Positions 9,521 through 20,599 of a stretch of 32,464 nt of DNA are shown here, in pieces. The stretch covers positions 1 through 32,464 of the forward strand of contig DAOUYK010000006.1 in assembly GCA_030666145.1 (NCBI GenBank). The letters are read 5' to 3'. The translations under genes and the position numbers were made by a program. This DNA is from Mycolicibacterium sp. Its GTDB lineage: Bacteria > Actinomycetota > Actinomycetes > Mycobacteriales > Mycobacteriaceae. Below the pieces are notes generated by a model. The model made no database searches, had not been told where the DNA came from, and saw only the letters and a program-made list of their open reading frames with translations. Every line of letters begins with the position of its first letter. Within the stretch, counting starts at the first letter, position 1.

Positions 9521-10368
9521 TGGCCAACGGCGTTAATGTCGTCGACATCGTCGACTCGGCTGACCACCGACTCGACGACTTCCGCGACCTCAACAGCGTC
9601 GACCGCCGCCCGGACCTGCCTACCGGCAAGGGGTTGGTGATCGCCGAGGGTGTGCTGGTGGTTCAGCGCATGCTGGCTTCCCGGTTCGCTCCGCGTGCGC
9701 TGCTGGGAACCGACCGACGGCTCACCGAACTCGCTACGAGCCTCAACGACTGCGACGCGCCCTTCTACCGAGTTAGCGCCGAAGTGATGGCGGGCGCGGT
9801 GGGCTTCCATCTCAATCGGGGAGTGCTGGCATCAGCCTCGCGCGCCAGGGAGTTGACGTTGCCGCAGGTTCTTGACGGTGCTACGACGGTCGCGGTACTC
9901 GAAGGGGTGAACGACCACGAAAACCTCGGTTCGGTGTTTCGCAACGCTGCGGGTCTGGGTGTCGATGCTGTGATATTCGGCAGCGGATGCGCCGACCCGC
10001 TGTACCGGCGGGCGGTGCGGGTCTCGATGGGACACGCGTTGCTGGTGCCTTTTGCCAAAGCGAAGACCTGGCCGAATGACCTGAAGCTCTTGCAGGATGT
10101 TGGGTTTCGCGTGCTGGCGATGACGCCTGACCCCAGAACGCCGCTACTTGCTGACGCGATGGCAGGGCTGGCCGGGCAGCGGGTGGCCCTGCTGGTCGGT
10201 GCGGAGGGGCCCGGCCTTCAAGAACCGACCATGCGGCTGAGCGACAAGCGGGCGCGTATCCCGATGTCGGGGGGTACCGACTCCCTCAACGTTGCGACTG
10301 CGGCGGCGCTGGCGTTCTACGAGCGGGATCGGCAGCTGGATAGACTCCGGCGGGTGGGGACAGAATGA
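9520..10368 (+). CDS. SpoU/TrmH-family 2'-O-ribose rRNA/tRNA methyltransferase
   Basis: SPOUT motifs: VAVLEGVNDHENLGSVFRNAAGLGVDAVIFG, ALLVGAEGPGL, IPMSGGTDSLNVATAAALAFYE. Confidence 0.92.
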   Translation: MANGVNVVDIVDSADHRLDDFRDLNSVDRRPDLPTGKGLVIAEGVLVVQRMLASRFAPRALLGTDRRLTELATSLNDCDAPFYRVSAEVMAGAVGFHLNRGVLASASRARELTLPQVLDGATTVAVLEGVNDHENLGSVFRNAAGLGVDAVIFGSGCADPLYRRAVRVSMGHALLVPFAKAKTWPNDLKLLQDVGFRVLAMTPDPRTPLLADAMAGLAGQRVALLVGAEGPGLQEPTMRLSDKRARIPMSGGTDSLNVATAAALAFYERDRQLDRLRRVGTE

Positions 10369-10646
10369 CTGACGATGCCACGCCCTGGGCAACCGGGCTG
10401 ACGGTGGCGATGTTCGTCGCCGCGGTGATCGCAGCGGCAATCGTCGTTCTCAGCATCGGTTTGGCGCGGGTCCATCCGCTACTTGCCGTCGGCCTCAATC
10501 TGGTCGCAGTTGGGGGGCTCGCTCCCACGGTGTGGGGATGGCGCAGAGTGCCCGTGTGGCGGTGGTTCGTGCTCGGGTCAGCTGTTGGCGTCGGGGGCGC
10601 CTGGGTGACGCTGCTAGCTTTGGCCGCCGCTGGATCGAACGCCTAG
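10365..10646 (+). CDS. Small multi-TM membrane protein (DUF2537-like)
   Basis: ATGA overlap with the methyltransferase stop; hydrophobic GLTVAMFVAAVIAAAIVVLSIGLARVHPLLAVGLNLVAVGGLAPTVWGWRRVPVWRWFVLGSAVGVGGAWV. Confidence 0.78.
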   Translation: MTDDATPWATGLTVAMFVAAVIAAAIVVLSIGLARVHPLLAVGLNLVAVGGLAPTVWGWRRVPVWRWFVLGSAVGVGGAWVTLLALAAAGSNA

Positions 10647-11393
10647 TAAAACGTCTTCCCATGCCGGTACGGCTGGCCGGCCCTTCTTCGGGCGCGGTGG
10701 CTTGATCGTAGGCGGTGGTTCGGGCGCCTCGGTGGGCGTCGTAAGGGGGCTGTCGGGCTCGTCGAGCGACAACTGCGCCACGGGAGCCAAGGGCCGCAGC
10801 GGACGGGCGAAGCTCGGGTCGATCAGTTCGTGGGCCGCGTCGTCGAAGGCCGTGACCGTTCCGCCGTGCGCGCCCGGCGTGAACCGGAAGTGCGCCTGAA
10901 GTTCAGACCTACCCGCTGTCCATCCCATCTGCACAGTCCAGCGCCCATCCTCGTTGCGCCAGGCGTCCCACGCTGTGGCCTCGGGGTCGAGGCCGCGCGC
11001 CACCAGTTCGGTGGACACCGTCTCCCGCAGGGTCAGAACTGACGGCCCGTCGGGGAGCACTGGGTGGGCTGCCGTGGCGAGTTCGGCGGCGCGGGCGCGC
11101 TCCAGAAGCACCGGATGGGCGAACCGCTCAACTCGTGAGATGGACGCTCCAGACGCCGTTGCGACCTGCTGGATGGATGCTCCCGAGCGGATCTTTGCCT
11201 GAATGTCTCTGGGGTGCAGCATATTTGGGACCTCGACATCGATCGCGGTTTGACTGGAACCGGCGTAGTCGCCGCGCACTGCGGCCTCAAGTCGCGCGTC
11301 GGAGTTCAGCGCGAACTTCTCCCCGGAATCGTCGGATTCACAGATGATTTGCCGGGTGTCGGTGTCGAGTCCGACGACTTTGAGTTCTCGCAT
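10614..11393 (-). CDS. sepH: Septation protein SepH (DUF3071)
   Basis: MRELKVVGLDTDTRQIICESDDSGEKFALNSDARL...LHPRDIQAKIRSGASIQQVATASGASISRVERFAHPVLLER (HTH), then acidic/Pro-rich tail; SD ggaggagg. Confidence 0.9.
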   Translation of the reverse strand: MRELKVVGLDTDTRQIICESDDSGEKFALNSDARLEAAVRGDYAGSSQTAIDVEVPNMLHPRDIQAKIRSGASIQQVATASGASISRVERFAHPVLLERARAAELATAAHPVLPDGPSVLTLRETVSTELVARGLDPEATAWDAWRNEDGRWTVQMGWTAGRSELQAHFRFTPGAHGGTVTAFDDAAHELIDPSFARPLRPLAPVAQLSLDEPDSPLTTPTEAPEPPPTIKPPRPKKGRPAVPAWEDVLLGVRSSGGQS

Positions 11394-11480
11394 TGCGGCC
11401 TCCTCCAGGCTGATGCCGAGCCCGATACGCAGGCCACATTACTGCGTTATGAGTCCGTAACCCCGGTGACACGCTGCGTT

Positions 11481-12714
<1,234 letters not shown>

Positions 12715-12738
12715 CTAGGGCGCTGCGCGGCAACCGGC

Positions 12739-12754
12739 TGTGACCCCGGTCACG
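12739..12754. promoter_or_regulatory. Probable CRP site in the divergent serC / AurF-like intergenic region
   Basis: TGTGACCCCGGTCACG matches TGTGA-N6-TCAC. I recall this intergenic region as a described CRP target in M. tuberculosis. Confidence 0.7.
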
Positions 12755-12874
12755 TGTGATGCAGATAGCCCGGCAGCGCCACATCTGGCGAAACTCCCTG
12801 TTCAATTCCTGGGACCGCGGGTACTGTACTTAGACAACCGGCAGGCGAATGTAAACTTTAGGGGAGGCTCACTA

Positions 12875-13912
12875 ATGGCTGCCAAGACCGCTAAAACGCC
12901 TATCATCCGGCGCTGGCGCAAGAACATGGAGCTAGGCGACAGCACGCAGGACCAGGCATACATCGACCTGCTGAACACCCTGTCCGAGGGGTCTGTGCGT
13001 CGTAGTTTCAACCCCTACACCGACATCGTTTGGGACGCGCCCGAATTTGCGGTAATCCCCAACGACACCCGATGGGTACTGCCGGGATCCGACCTGGTCG
13101 GCCGTCATCCCTGGTACACGTCCCAGCCGATCGAGAGGCGGATCGAGATCGGGATGTGGCGCCAGGCAAATATCGTCAAGGTCGGCCAGCAGTTCGAGTC
13201 GATGCTGATCCGCGGTCTACTGAACTACGCCTTCTGGGTGCCCAATGGCTCCCCGGAGTATCGGTACTGCCTGCATGAGTCGGTCGAAGAGTGCAACCAC
13301 ACCATGATGTTCCAGGAGATGGTGAACCGCATCGGTGATGACGTGCCGGGAATGTCGCGGGTGCTCAGGTGGCTGTCGCAGTTCATCCCGCTGGCCGCCG
13401 GCCCCTTGCCCATCGTGTTCTTCTTCGGGGTGCTCGCCGGCGAGGAGCCCATTGACCACACCCAGAAGGATGTGCTGCGGGAGGGCAAGGCGCTGCATCC
13501 GATCATGGAGCGTGTGATGGCGATCCACGTGGCCGAGGAGGCCCGGCACATCTCGTTTGCGCACGAGTATCTGCGCAGGCGTGTCCCCAACATGCCGCGT
13601 CGCAAGCGGTTCTGGTTGTCGCTGCACGTGCCGATCATCATGCGTGTTCTCTGCCAGGCGATCGTGAAGCCACCGAAGTCGTTCTGGACAGAATTCGACA
13701 TCCCGAGTTCGGTCAGAAAAGAAGTGTTCTTCCAGTCGCCCGAGTCCCGGCAGTACCTGCGTGACATGTTCGGTGATGTAAGGATGCTGTGCCACCAGAC
13801 TGGCCTGATGAATCCGGTCGCGAAGCTGATTTGGCGGATCTGCAAGATCGACGGCCAGCCCAACCGCTACCGCAGCGAGCCCGCGCGTCGGCCCATGGTG
13901 ACCGCCGCCTAG
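12875..13912 (+). CDS. AurF-like non-haem diiron oxygenase
   Basis: Metal-ligand-like motifs ESVEECNHTMMFQE and HVAEEARHISFAHEYLRRR in a 345-aa protein. Start ATG 12875; the ORF-track start at 12740 is too early. Confidence 0.85.
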   Translation: MAAKTAKTPIIRRWRKNMELGDSTQDQAYIDLLNTLSEGSVRRSFNPYTDIVWDAPEFAVIPNDTRWVLPGSDLVGRHPWYTSQPIERRIEIGMWRQANIVKVGQQFESMLIRGLLNYAFWVPNGSPEYRYCLHESVEECNHTMMFQEMVNRIGDDVPGMSRVLRWLSQFIPLAAGPLPIVFFFGVLAGEEPIDHTQKDVLREGKALHPIMERVMAIHVAEEARHISFAHEYLRRRVPNMPRRKRFWLSLHVPIIMRVLCQAIVKPPKSFWTEFDIPSSVRKEVFFQSPESRQYLRDMFGDVRMLCHQTGLMNPVAKLIWRICKIDGQPNRYRSEPARRPMVTAA

Positions 13913-13946
13913 GCGCTCATCGTCGGCGCCTCCCCTAGGAATCCCA

Positions 13947-15674
13947 GTGCCTCACGTCATCACTCAGTCGTGCTGCAGCGACGGGTCGTGCGTCTACGCA
14001 TGTCCGGTGAACTGCATCCACCCGTCGCCGGACGAGCCGGGATTCGGCACTGCCGAAATGCTCTACATCGACCCGGTGGCATGCGTGGACTGCGGCGCCT
14101 GCGTGGCCGCCTGCCCGGTCGGCGCGATCGCCTCCGAGTCTCGGCTGACCGAGCAACAGTTGCCGTTCGTCGAGTTGAACGCGGCGTTCTATCCGGTGCG
14201 GGAAGGCAAACTGCCGCCGACTTCGAAGTTGGCGCCGGTGCCCGAAGCGCCGGTGGTGAACCCACGGGTGGCCGGCCCATTGCGGGTCGCCGTCGTCGGC
14301 TCGGGGCCTGCTTCCATGTACGCCGCCGACGAACTGCTCACCCAGCAGGGCGTCCGGGTCAACGTCTTCGAAAAGCTGCCCACGCCCTACGGTCTGGTGC
14401 GCGCGGGTGTGGCTCCTGACCACCAGAGCACCAAGGGGGTGACGCGGCTCTTCGACAAGATCGCCGCGAAGCGCGGACTTCGCTTCTACCTCAACGTCGA
14501 GGTGGGATCGCATCTGACACACGAGGAACTTCTCGAACACCACCACGCGGTGTTGTACGCCGTCGGCGCACCCCATGACCGCCGTCTCGAGGTAGACGGC
14601 ATGGGCCTGCCGGGCACGTCCACCGCCACCGAATTAGTTGCATGGATCAACGGGCATCCCGACTTTAGAAACCTGCCGGTCGATCTGAGTGGTGAACGCG
14701 TCGTTATCGTCGGTAACGGGAACGTGGCGCTGGACGTTGCACGGATACTGATCACCGACCCGAAAACGCTGCTGCGTACCGATATAGCTGACCATGCACT
14801 GCGCGCGCTGCAGGAATCGAAGGTGCGGGAGGTCGTGATCGCGGCCCGTCGAGGGCCGGCCGCTTCGGCGTTCACGCTGCCCGAAATAATCGGCCTCACC
14901 TCTAACTACGACGTCGTGCTCGACACCGCTGATCGCGATCTCGTAATTGACGACCTCTCCAACGAAGCCGACCGATGGACGCACAATAAGCTGGAGATTC
15001 TCGCAAAACTGGGCGACGCCGCGATCCCATCATCAGGGGCCCGGATTCGGCTTGCATACAACTTGACGCCGACACGGGTGCTCACGGAGACAGCGACTGC
15101 GGAAAGAGCCAATGGCATCGAGTTCGCGGTGAGTGGCACCGACGAAACTCAGGTGATTTCAGCTGGCCTGGTGTTGACGTCAATCGGATACCGGGGCAAG
15201 CCGATTCGCGCCCTACCGTTCGACGAGGTCGCTGCGGTGGTTCCCAGTGATGCGGGACGGGTGGTCGATCCGGGCACTGCCCAACCCGCGCGCGGCAGCT
15301 ATGTGGCGGGGTGGATCAAGCGTGGTCCAACTGGCTTTATCGGAACCAACAAATCCTGCGCCGCAGAGACGGTGCACAGTCTGGTGGCCGACTACAACGA
15401 CGGATTGTTGATCGATCCCGTGCACAAAATAGCTGCGCTGGATCGGTTCGTGCGGGGCCGGCGGCCGGAGATGATCGACGCTGCGGGATGGAAAGCGATC
15501 GACGAGGCCGAGATCGTGCGTGGCGGCGAGCAGCGGCCTCGCGACAAGTTCACGACCAACAGCGACATGCTCGAAGCCGCCGCCGCCGCGCCCGAACCAC
15601 CGGCGCATCGGCGTCTGCTGACCGGCTTGCCTCGCCGTGCGCGCAGGGCGGTGACGCCCGGGAGACTCCGCTAG
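13947..15674 (+). CDS. fprB: Ferredoxin / ferredoxin-NADP reductase FprB
   Basis: N-terminal 7Fe ferredoxin motif CCSDGSCVYACPVNCIHP...CVDCGACVAACPVGAI fused to an FAD/NADP reductase (VAVVGSGPASMYAADELL, VIVGNGNVALDVARIL, GWIKRGPTGFIGTNKSCAAETV). Confidence 0.95.
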   Translation: MPHVITQSCCSDGSCVYACPVNCIHPSPDEPGFGTAEMLYIDPVACVDCGACVAACPVGAIASESRLTEQQLPFVELNAAFYPVREGKLPPTSKLAPVPEAPVVNPRVAGPLRVAVVGSGPASMYAADELLTQQGVRVNVFEKLPTPYGLVRAGVAPDHQSTKGVTRLFDKIAAKRGLRFYLNVEVGSHLTHEELLEHHHAVLYAVGAPHDRRLEVDGMGLPGTSTATELVAWINGHPDFRNLPVDLSGERVVIVGNGNVALDVARILITDPKTLLRTDIADHALRALQESKVREVVIAARRGPAASAFTLPEIIGLTSNYDVVLDTADRDLVIDDLSNEADRWTHNKLEILAKLGDAAIPSSGARIRLAYNLTPTRVLTETATAERANGIEFAVSGTDETQVISAGLVLTSIGYRGKPIRALPFDEVAAVVPSDAGRVVDPGTAQPARGSYVAGWIKRGPTGFIGTNKSCAAETVHSLVADYNDGLLIDPVHKIAALDRFVRGRRPEMIDAAGWKAIDEAEIVRGGEQRPRDKFTTNSDMLEAAAAAPEPPAHRRLLTGLPRRARRAVTPGRLR

Positions 15675-15779
15675 CTGTCGCTGTCCGGCTCTCGATAGAG
15701 ACCGGTGGAGGGTAGGAAAGTCAACGCGAACCAACGCTGCGGGAGTCGCTGAGCCTCGACTGCGGGCTGGTTCTGGTCA
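15671..15779 (-). pseudogene. Candidate C-terminal remnant of a deleted convergent gene
   Basis: Minus-strand frame reads HDQNQPAVEAQRLPQRWFALTFLPSTGLYREPDSDS* with coding-like composition. Its TAG interlocks with the fprB TAG in CTAG (15671-15674). The frame has no credible start of its own before running into citA. Confidence 0.4.
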
Positions 15780-16895
15780 TGCCAGGTCGAGGAGATCCCA
15801 GCCCTGGACCGACTCAGGTGCGCGCGGAGCCGGGCCGACGTAGATCGCCGACGGCCGCACGAGCTTGCCCAGCCGCTTCTGTTCAAGGATGTGGGCGCAC
15901 CAGCCCGCGGTGCGGGCACAGGTGAACATTGCGGGCATCATTCTGGGCGGCACCTGTGCGAAGTCGAGGATCACCGCCGCCCAGAATTCGACGTTGGTCT
16001 CGATGGCCCGGTCGGGGCGGCGCTCCCGCAATTCGGCTAATGCGGCCTGCTCCAGAGCGGCCGCCACCTCGTAGCGAGGCGCCGCCAGGCGTTTGGCGGT
16101 CGCACGCAGCACCCGCGCTCGCGGATCCTCGGCTTGGTACACCCGGTGTCCGAAGCCCATCAGCTTTTCGTTGCGGTCCAGGATCCCCTTGACCACCGCC
16201 CGCGCATCGCCGGTCTTGTCAGCCTCCTCGATCATCGGGATCACCCGTGCGGGAGCACCCCCGTGCAGAGGTCCGCTCATGGCACCGATCGCACCTGACA
16301 GCGAGGCGGCCACGTCGGCGCCCGTGGACGCGATCACCCGTGCGGTGAAGGTGGACGCGTTCATGCCGTGCTCGGCGGCGCTCACCCAGTAGGCATCGAT
16401 GGCCTCGATATGGCGTGGGTCGGGCTCGCCCTGCCATCGGGTCATGAATCGCGCGGTGACGGTGTTGCGTTCGTCGACAATGCTCTGAGGCACCGCGGGT
16501 TGATAGATGCCGCGCGCGGACTGGGCGACATAAGACAGTGCCATCACCGAGGCGCGAGCGAGTTGATCGCGAGCCGTCTGATCGTCGATGTCCAGCAGCG
16601 GCGGGTAGCCCCAGATCGGCGCCAGCATCGCCAAACCTGCCTGGACGTCTACTCGGACGTCGCCGCTGTGGATCGGCAGCGGGAACGGTTCGGCAGGCGG
16701 CAGGCCTTGCCCGAACTGACCGTCGACGAGCAGCCCCCATACATCGCCGAAGGTCACGTGGTGTGCGACCAGGTCCTCGATGTTGACACCGCGGTAGCGC
16801 AGCGCCCCGCCGTTCTTGTCAGGTTCGGCGATCTCGGTCTCGAACGCCACCACGCCCGCCAACCCGGGAGCAAAATCCTTCGGTACCGCAGTCAT
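15777..16895 (-). CDS. citA: Citrate synthase family protein CitA
   Basis: [50 protein letters not shown]. Start ATG 16895; the ORF-track extension to 17255 overlaps pdxH and is spurious. Confidence 0.92.
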   Translation of the reverse strand: MTAVPKDFAPGLAGVVAFETEIAEPDKNGGALRYRGVNIEDLVAHHVTFGDVWGLLVDGQFGQGLPPAEPFPLPIHSGDVRVDVQAGLAMLAPIWGYPPLLDIDDQTARDQLARASVMALSYVAQSARGIYQPAVPQSIVDERNTVTARFMTRWQGEPDPRHIEAIDAYWVSAAEHGMNASTFTARVIASTGADVAASLSGAIGAMSGPLHGGAPARVIPMIEEADKTGDARAVVKGILDRNEKLMGFGHRVYQAEDPRARVLRATAKRLAAPRYEVAAALEQAALAELRERRPDRAIETNVEFWAAVILDFAQVPPRMMPAMFTCARTAGWCAHILEQKRLGKLVRPSAIYVGPAPRAPESVQGWDLLDLA

Positions 16896-16983
16896 CTGTT
16901 GATCCTTGCATCTGGCTCCCGCGGAGAAACGGAGACTCCGGATCCCGCGGCAAAATGGACCGGCCGACGCTCCGGCTGCGGCG

Positions 16984-16989
16984 TAGCGT
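16984..16989 (+). promoter_or_regulatory. -10 element for leaderless pdxH
   Basis: TAGCGT, 6 nt before GTG 16996. Confidence 0.4.
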
Positions 16990-16995
16990 TGTCGT

Positions 16996-17652
16996 GTGGG
17001 GACTTCTGATGAATTGGCCCGGATGCGGGTGGAGTACGGAGCTGCGGAGAAGGACGGCAGTGGTGATCTAGACGCCAGCTGGCTGGACGTCGGCTGGGTG
17101 GCGCTGTTGGGCAGCTGGATGTCGGAGGCCGAACAGGCGGGTATATCCGAGCCCAACGCGATGGTCGTCGGGACCGTCGACAGCAGCGGCAGGCCCGTCA
17201 CCCGCACCGTGCTGTGCAAGAGCGTGGATGAATCTGGCATCTCTTTCTTCACCAACTACGATTCCGACAAGGGTGTGCAGTTGGCCGCGACCCCATATGC
17301 CTCGGCGACCTTCCCCTGGTATGCGCTGGGACGGCAGGTGCACGTCCGCGGCCCGGTCACGAAGGTCACGCTCGAGGAGACTGCCGAATACTGGGCACGC
17401 CGGCCGCGCGGGTCTCAGCTGGGGGCCTGGGCGTCGTTGCAGAGCAGACCGATCCCGTCGCGCGCCGCATTGCTCCAACAGCTAGCCGAGGTCACCGAGC
17501 GTTTCTCCGATGTCGACGACGTTCCGCTGCCGCCGCATTGGGGTGGCTACTTGATCGCCCCTGAGGCGGTCGAATTTTGGCAAGGCCGGGAGAACAGGGT
17601 GCACAACAGGATTCGTGTTCGCGGCTCGGTGATCGAACGCCTGCAGCCCTAG
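16996..17652 (+). CDS. pdxH: Pyridoxamine 5'-phosphate oxidase
   Basis: [102 protein letters not shown]. Confidence 0.95.
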   Translation: MGTSDELARMRVEYGAAEKDGSGDLDASWLDVGWVALLGSWMSEAEQAGISEPNAMVVGTVDSSGRPVTRTVLCKSVDESGISFFTNYDSDKGVQLAATPYASATFPWYALGRQVHVRGPVTKVTLEETAEYWARRPRGSQLGAWASLQSRPIPSRAALLQQLAEVTERFSDVDDVPLPPHWGGYLIAPEAVEFWQGRENRVHNRIRVRGSVIERLQP

Positions 17653-17776
17653 CTGATGAATTCGTCGTGATCGACCTGTGTGACCCTCCGCGCGCGTTAC
17701 TGCGGCAATGGGACTACCTTTTTAAGGCAGACTTAGCGATTTCCCGACAGATCCAACAAAGACAGAAGGGATCCCC

Positions 17777-19081
17777 GTGGCCGATAACGCCGAAGCCGGG
17801 CAAGAACACGCCACCCTGAAATACCCGGGTGGCGAGGTCGAACTTGACATCGCCCACTCCACAGAGGGAGCCGATGGCGTCGCTCTGGATGCGTTACTGG
17901 CTAAGACGGGTTACACAACCTACGACAGCGGTTTTGTCAACACCGCTCCCACCAAGAGCGCGATCACCTACATCGACGGTGATGCCGGAATTCTGCGATA
18001 CCGCGGTTACCCCATCGAGCAGTTGGCAGAGAAGTCGACGTTCATCGAGGTCAGCTACCTGTTGATCTACGGTGAGTTGCCCACGGCTCAGGAACTGGAG
18101 AAATTCACCACTCAGATCCAGCGGCACACCCTGCTCCACGAGGACCTCAAGCGCTTCTTCGACGGCTTTCCGCGCAATGCGCACCCGATGCCGGTGCTGT
18201 CCAGCGCCGTCAACGCGCTGAGCACCTTCTACCAAGACTCGCTGGATCCCTTCGATCCCAAGCAGGTCGAGCTGTCCACCATCCGGCTGCTGGCCAAATT
18301 GCCGACGATCGCGGCCTACGCCTATAAGAAGTCCGAGGGGCAGCCGTTCCTATACGCCGACAACTCGCTGACCCTGGTCGAGAACTTCCTCCGGATGACG
18401 TTCGGATTCCCGGCCGAGCCCTACGAGGTCGATCCGGAGATCGTACGAGCACTCGACATGCTGTTCATTCTGCATGCCGACCACGAGCAGAACTGCTCGA
18501 CTTCGACGGTGCGCCTGGTCGGGTCCTCGCAGGCTAACCTGTTCACCTCGATCTCCGGTGGTATCAACGCACTGTGGGGCCCGCTGCACGGTGGCGCGAA
18601 CCAGGCGGTGCTCGAGATGCTGGAGAAGATCCGCAGGGAGGGCGGCGACGTCGCCTCATTCGTCGAACGGGTGAAGAAACGCGAAGAGGGCGTGAAGCTG
18701 ATGGGCTTCGGTCACCGCGTGTACAAGAACTACGACCCCAGGGCGCGCATCGTCAAGGAGCAGGCGGACAAGATCTTGGCGAAGATCGGCGTCGATGACC
18801 AGTTGCTCGACATCGCCAAGTCGCTCGAAGAGATCGCGCTGACCGACGACTTCTTCATCGAACGCAAGCTCTACCCGAACGTCGACTACTACACGGGCGT
18901 GATCTACCGGGCGATGGGTTTCCCCACGCGGATGTTCACCGTGCTGTTTGCGCTGGGCCGGTTGCCGGGGTGGATCGCCCACTGGCGGGAGATGCACGGC
19001 GAGCCCAACAAGATCGGCCGCCCGCGCCAGATATACACCGGCTACACCGAGCGCGGCTACGCCGCGTTGGACAGTCGGTAA
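17777..19081 (+). CDS. gltA2: Citrate synthase GltA2 (type II)
   Basis: [92 protein letters not shown]. Confidence 0.96.
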   Translation: MADNAEAGQEHATLKYPGGEVELDIAHSTEGADGVALDALLAKTGYTTYDSGFVNTAPTKSAITYIDGDAGILRYRGYPIEQLAEKSTFIEVSYLLIYGELPTAQELEKFTTQIQRHTLLHEDLKRFFDGFPRNAHPMPVLSSAVNALSTFYQDSLDPFDPKQVELSTIRLLAKLPTIAAYAYKKSEGQPFLYADNSLTLVENFLRMTFGFPAEPYEVDPEIVRALDMLFILHADHEQNCSTSTVRLVGSSQANLFTSISGGINALWGPLHGGANQAVLEMLEKIRREGGDVASFVERVKKREEGVKLMGFGHRVYKNYDPRARIVKEQADKILAKIGVDDQLLDIAKSLEEIALTDDFFIERKLYPNVDYYTGVIYRAMGFPTRMFTVLFALGRLPGWIAHWREMHGEPNKIGRPRQIYTGYTERGYAALDSR

Positions 19082-19144
19082 ATGCCGGGTCCGGTTACGG
19101 CCAGAGCCCGTTGATCGCAGAATACTTAGAGCAGCAAGTGCGGT

Positions 19145-20599
19145 GTGACTGACACCATCGTCGAGTCGCTGAGCCCGCGGCGCAAGGCCGTCATCTTGGC
19201 CTCGTGCTGCCTGAGCCTGCTGATCGTCTCCATGGACGCGACGATTGTCAACGTCGCGATACCGAGCATCCAGGCAGACCTGACCGCCACGCCGGCGCAG
19301 ATGCAGTGGGTCATCGACGTTTACACGCTGGTGCTGGCGTCGTTGTTGCTGTTGTCGGGTGCCATTGCCGACCGATTCGGCCGACGACGCACCTTCCAGG
19401 TGGGATTGTCGGTCTTTGCCGTCGCCTCTCTGTTATGCAGCCTGGCACCGAACATCGAAACCCTGATCGCCGCACGGCTACTGCAGGCGATCGGCGGCTC
19501 GATGCTCAATCCCGTCGCGATGTCGATCATCACCCAGGTGTTCACCGGTCGGGTGGAGCGGGCGCGGGCGATCGGCATCTGGGGTGGTGTCGTCGGCATC
19601 TCGATGGCGCTGGGCCCGATCGTGGGCGGCGTGCTCATTGAGTACGTCGGCTGGCGGGCCGTGTTCTGGATAAATCTGCCGATATGCGCGGTAGCGATAC
19701 TGTTGGCCGCAATCTTTGTGCCCGAATCCAGGTCGACCTCCATGCGCAGCGTGGACCCCGTAGGCCAGGCCCTAGCGGTGACCTTCCTGTTCGGCATGGT
19801 GTTCGTTCTCATTGAGGGCCCGGCGCGGGGCTGGGGCGAACCGGACGTCGTTGCCGTAAGCGTCATCGCTGCGCTGGCTTTCGTGGCCTTCCTGCGCTAC
19901 GAAGCCAGACGTGCCGATCCGTTCATCGACCTGCGGTTTTTTCGCAGCATCCCCTTCTCGTCGGCGACCATCATCGCGGTGTCTGCTTTCGCGGCTTGGG
20001 GCGCGTTCCTGTTCATGATGTCGTTGTATCTGCAAGGCCAGCGAGGATTCTCGGCGTTGGACACTGGCCTGATCTATCTGCCGCTGGCCTTCGGCGCGCT
20101 CATCTTTGCCCCGCTTTCGGGTCGCCTCGTCGGCCGATTCGGCGCCCGCCCCTCCCTGCTGACCGCCGGAACCTTGATGACCGCAGCGACGCTGATGCTC
20201 ACCCAACTCAGCGCTGATACTCCGGTGTGGCAACTGCTGGTGGTCTTCGCGGTATTCGGGATCGGCTTCTCGATGGTGAATGCGCCCATAACTAACGAGG
20301 CGGTCAGCGGGATGCCGTCAGACCGTGCCGGCGCTGCCTCAGGGATTGCTTCAGCCAGCCGTCAGGTAGGTGTGAGTGTGGGTGTGGCATTGTGCGGTTC
20401 GGTTGCCGGTGCCGCGCTCGCGGATCCGACCATCGACTTCGCCCGTACCGCCCGGCCGCTGTGGCTGATATTTGCCGGCGTCGGTGTGCTGATTTTCGCG
20501 CTGGGCTTTTACTCGACATCATCGCGCGGACTGTGTTCAGCCGAACGACTCGCACCGCTGATCGCCGGGCAGCCGGGTGGCAGCCCGGGCGCCCGCTAG
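19145..20599 (+). CDS. DHA2-like (EmrB/QacA) MFS drug efflux transporter
   Basis: [60 protein letters not shown]: motif D1 and motif A of DHA2 transporters, many TM segments. Confidence 0.9.
   Translation: MTDTIVESLSPRRKAVILASCCLSLLIVSMDATIVNVAIPSIQADLTATPAQMQWVIDVYTLVLASLLLLSGAIADRFGRRRTFQVGLSVFAVASLLCSLAPNIETLIAARLLQAIGGSMLNPVAMSIITQVFTGRVERARAIGIWGGVVGISMALGPIVGGVLIEYVGWRAVFWINLPICAVAILLAAIFVPESRSTSMRSVDPVGQALAVTFLFGMVFVLIEGPARGWGEPDVVAVSVIAALAFVAFLRYEARRADPFIDLRFFRSIPFSSATIIAVSAFAAWGAFLFMMSLYLQGQRGFSALDTGLIYLPLAFGALIFAPLSGRLVGRFGARPSLLTAGTLMTAATLMLTQLSADTPVWQLLVVFAVFGIGFSMVNAPITNEAVSGMPSDRAGAASGIASASRQVGVSVGVALCGSVAGAALADPTIDFARTARPLWLIFAGVGVLIFALGFYSTSSRGLCSAERLAPLIAGQPGGSPGAR

Noticed and set aside
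8236-9810. 524-aa minus-strand ORF
   Set aside because: Runs antisense to or out of frame with four well supported genes (DUF3027, SRPBCC, DUF2530-like, SpoU); typical high-GC spurious ORF rich in R/H.
12740-12874. N-terminal extension of the diiron oxygenase ORF
   Set aside because: Contains the promoter/CRP region; the protein starts convincingly at ATG 12875 after gggagg.
15721-15780. 19-codon ORF (MTRTSPQSRLSDSRSVGSR) with ATGA overlap to the citA stop
   Set aside because: The coupling geometry is suggestive, but composition is Arg/Ser-rich and the alternative frame looks like a true protein C-terminus; more likely chance within a deletion scar.
16896-17255. N-terminal extension of citA in the ORF track
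   Set aside because: It is antisense to pdxH and low-complexity Ser-rich; conserved citrate synthase sequence begins at MTAVPKDFAPGL (ATG 16895).
17680-17700. TGTGACCCTCCGCGCG upstream of gltA2 as a third CRP site
   Set aside because: Only one half-site (TGTGA) is present; the second half lacks TCAC.
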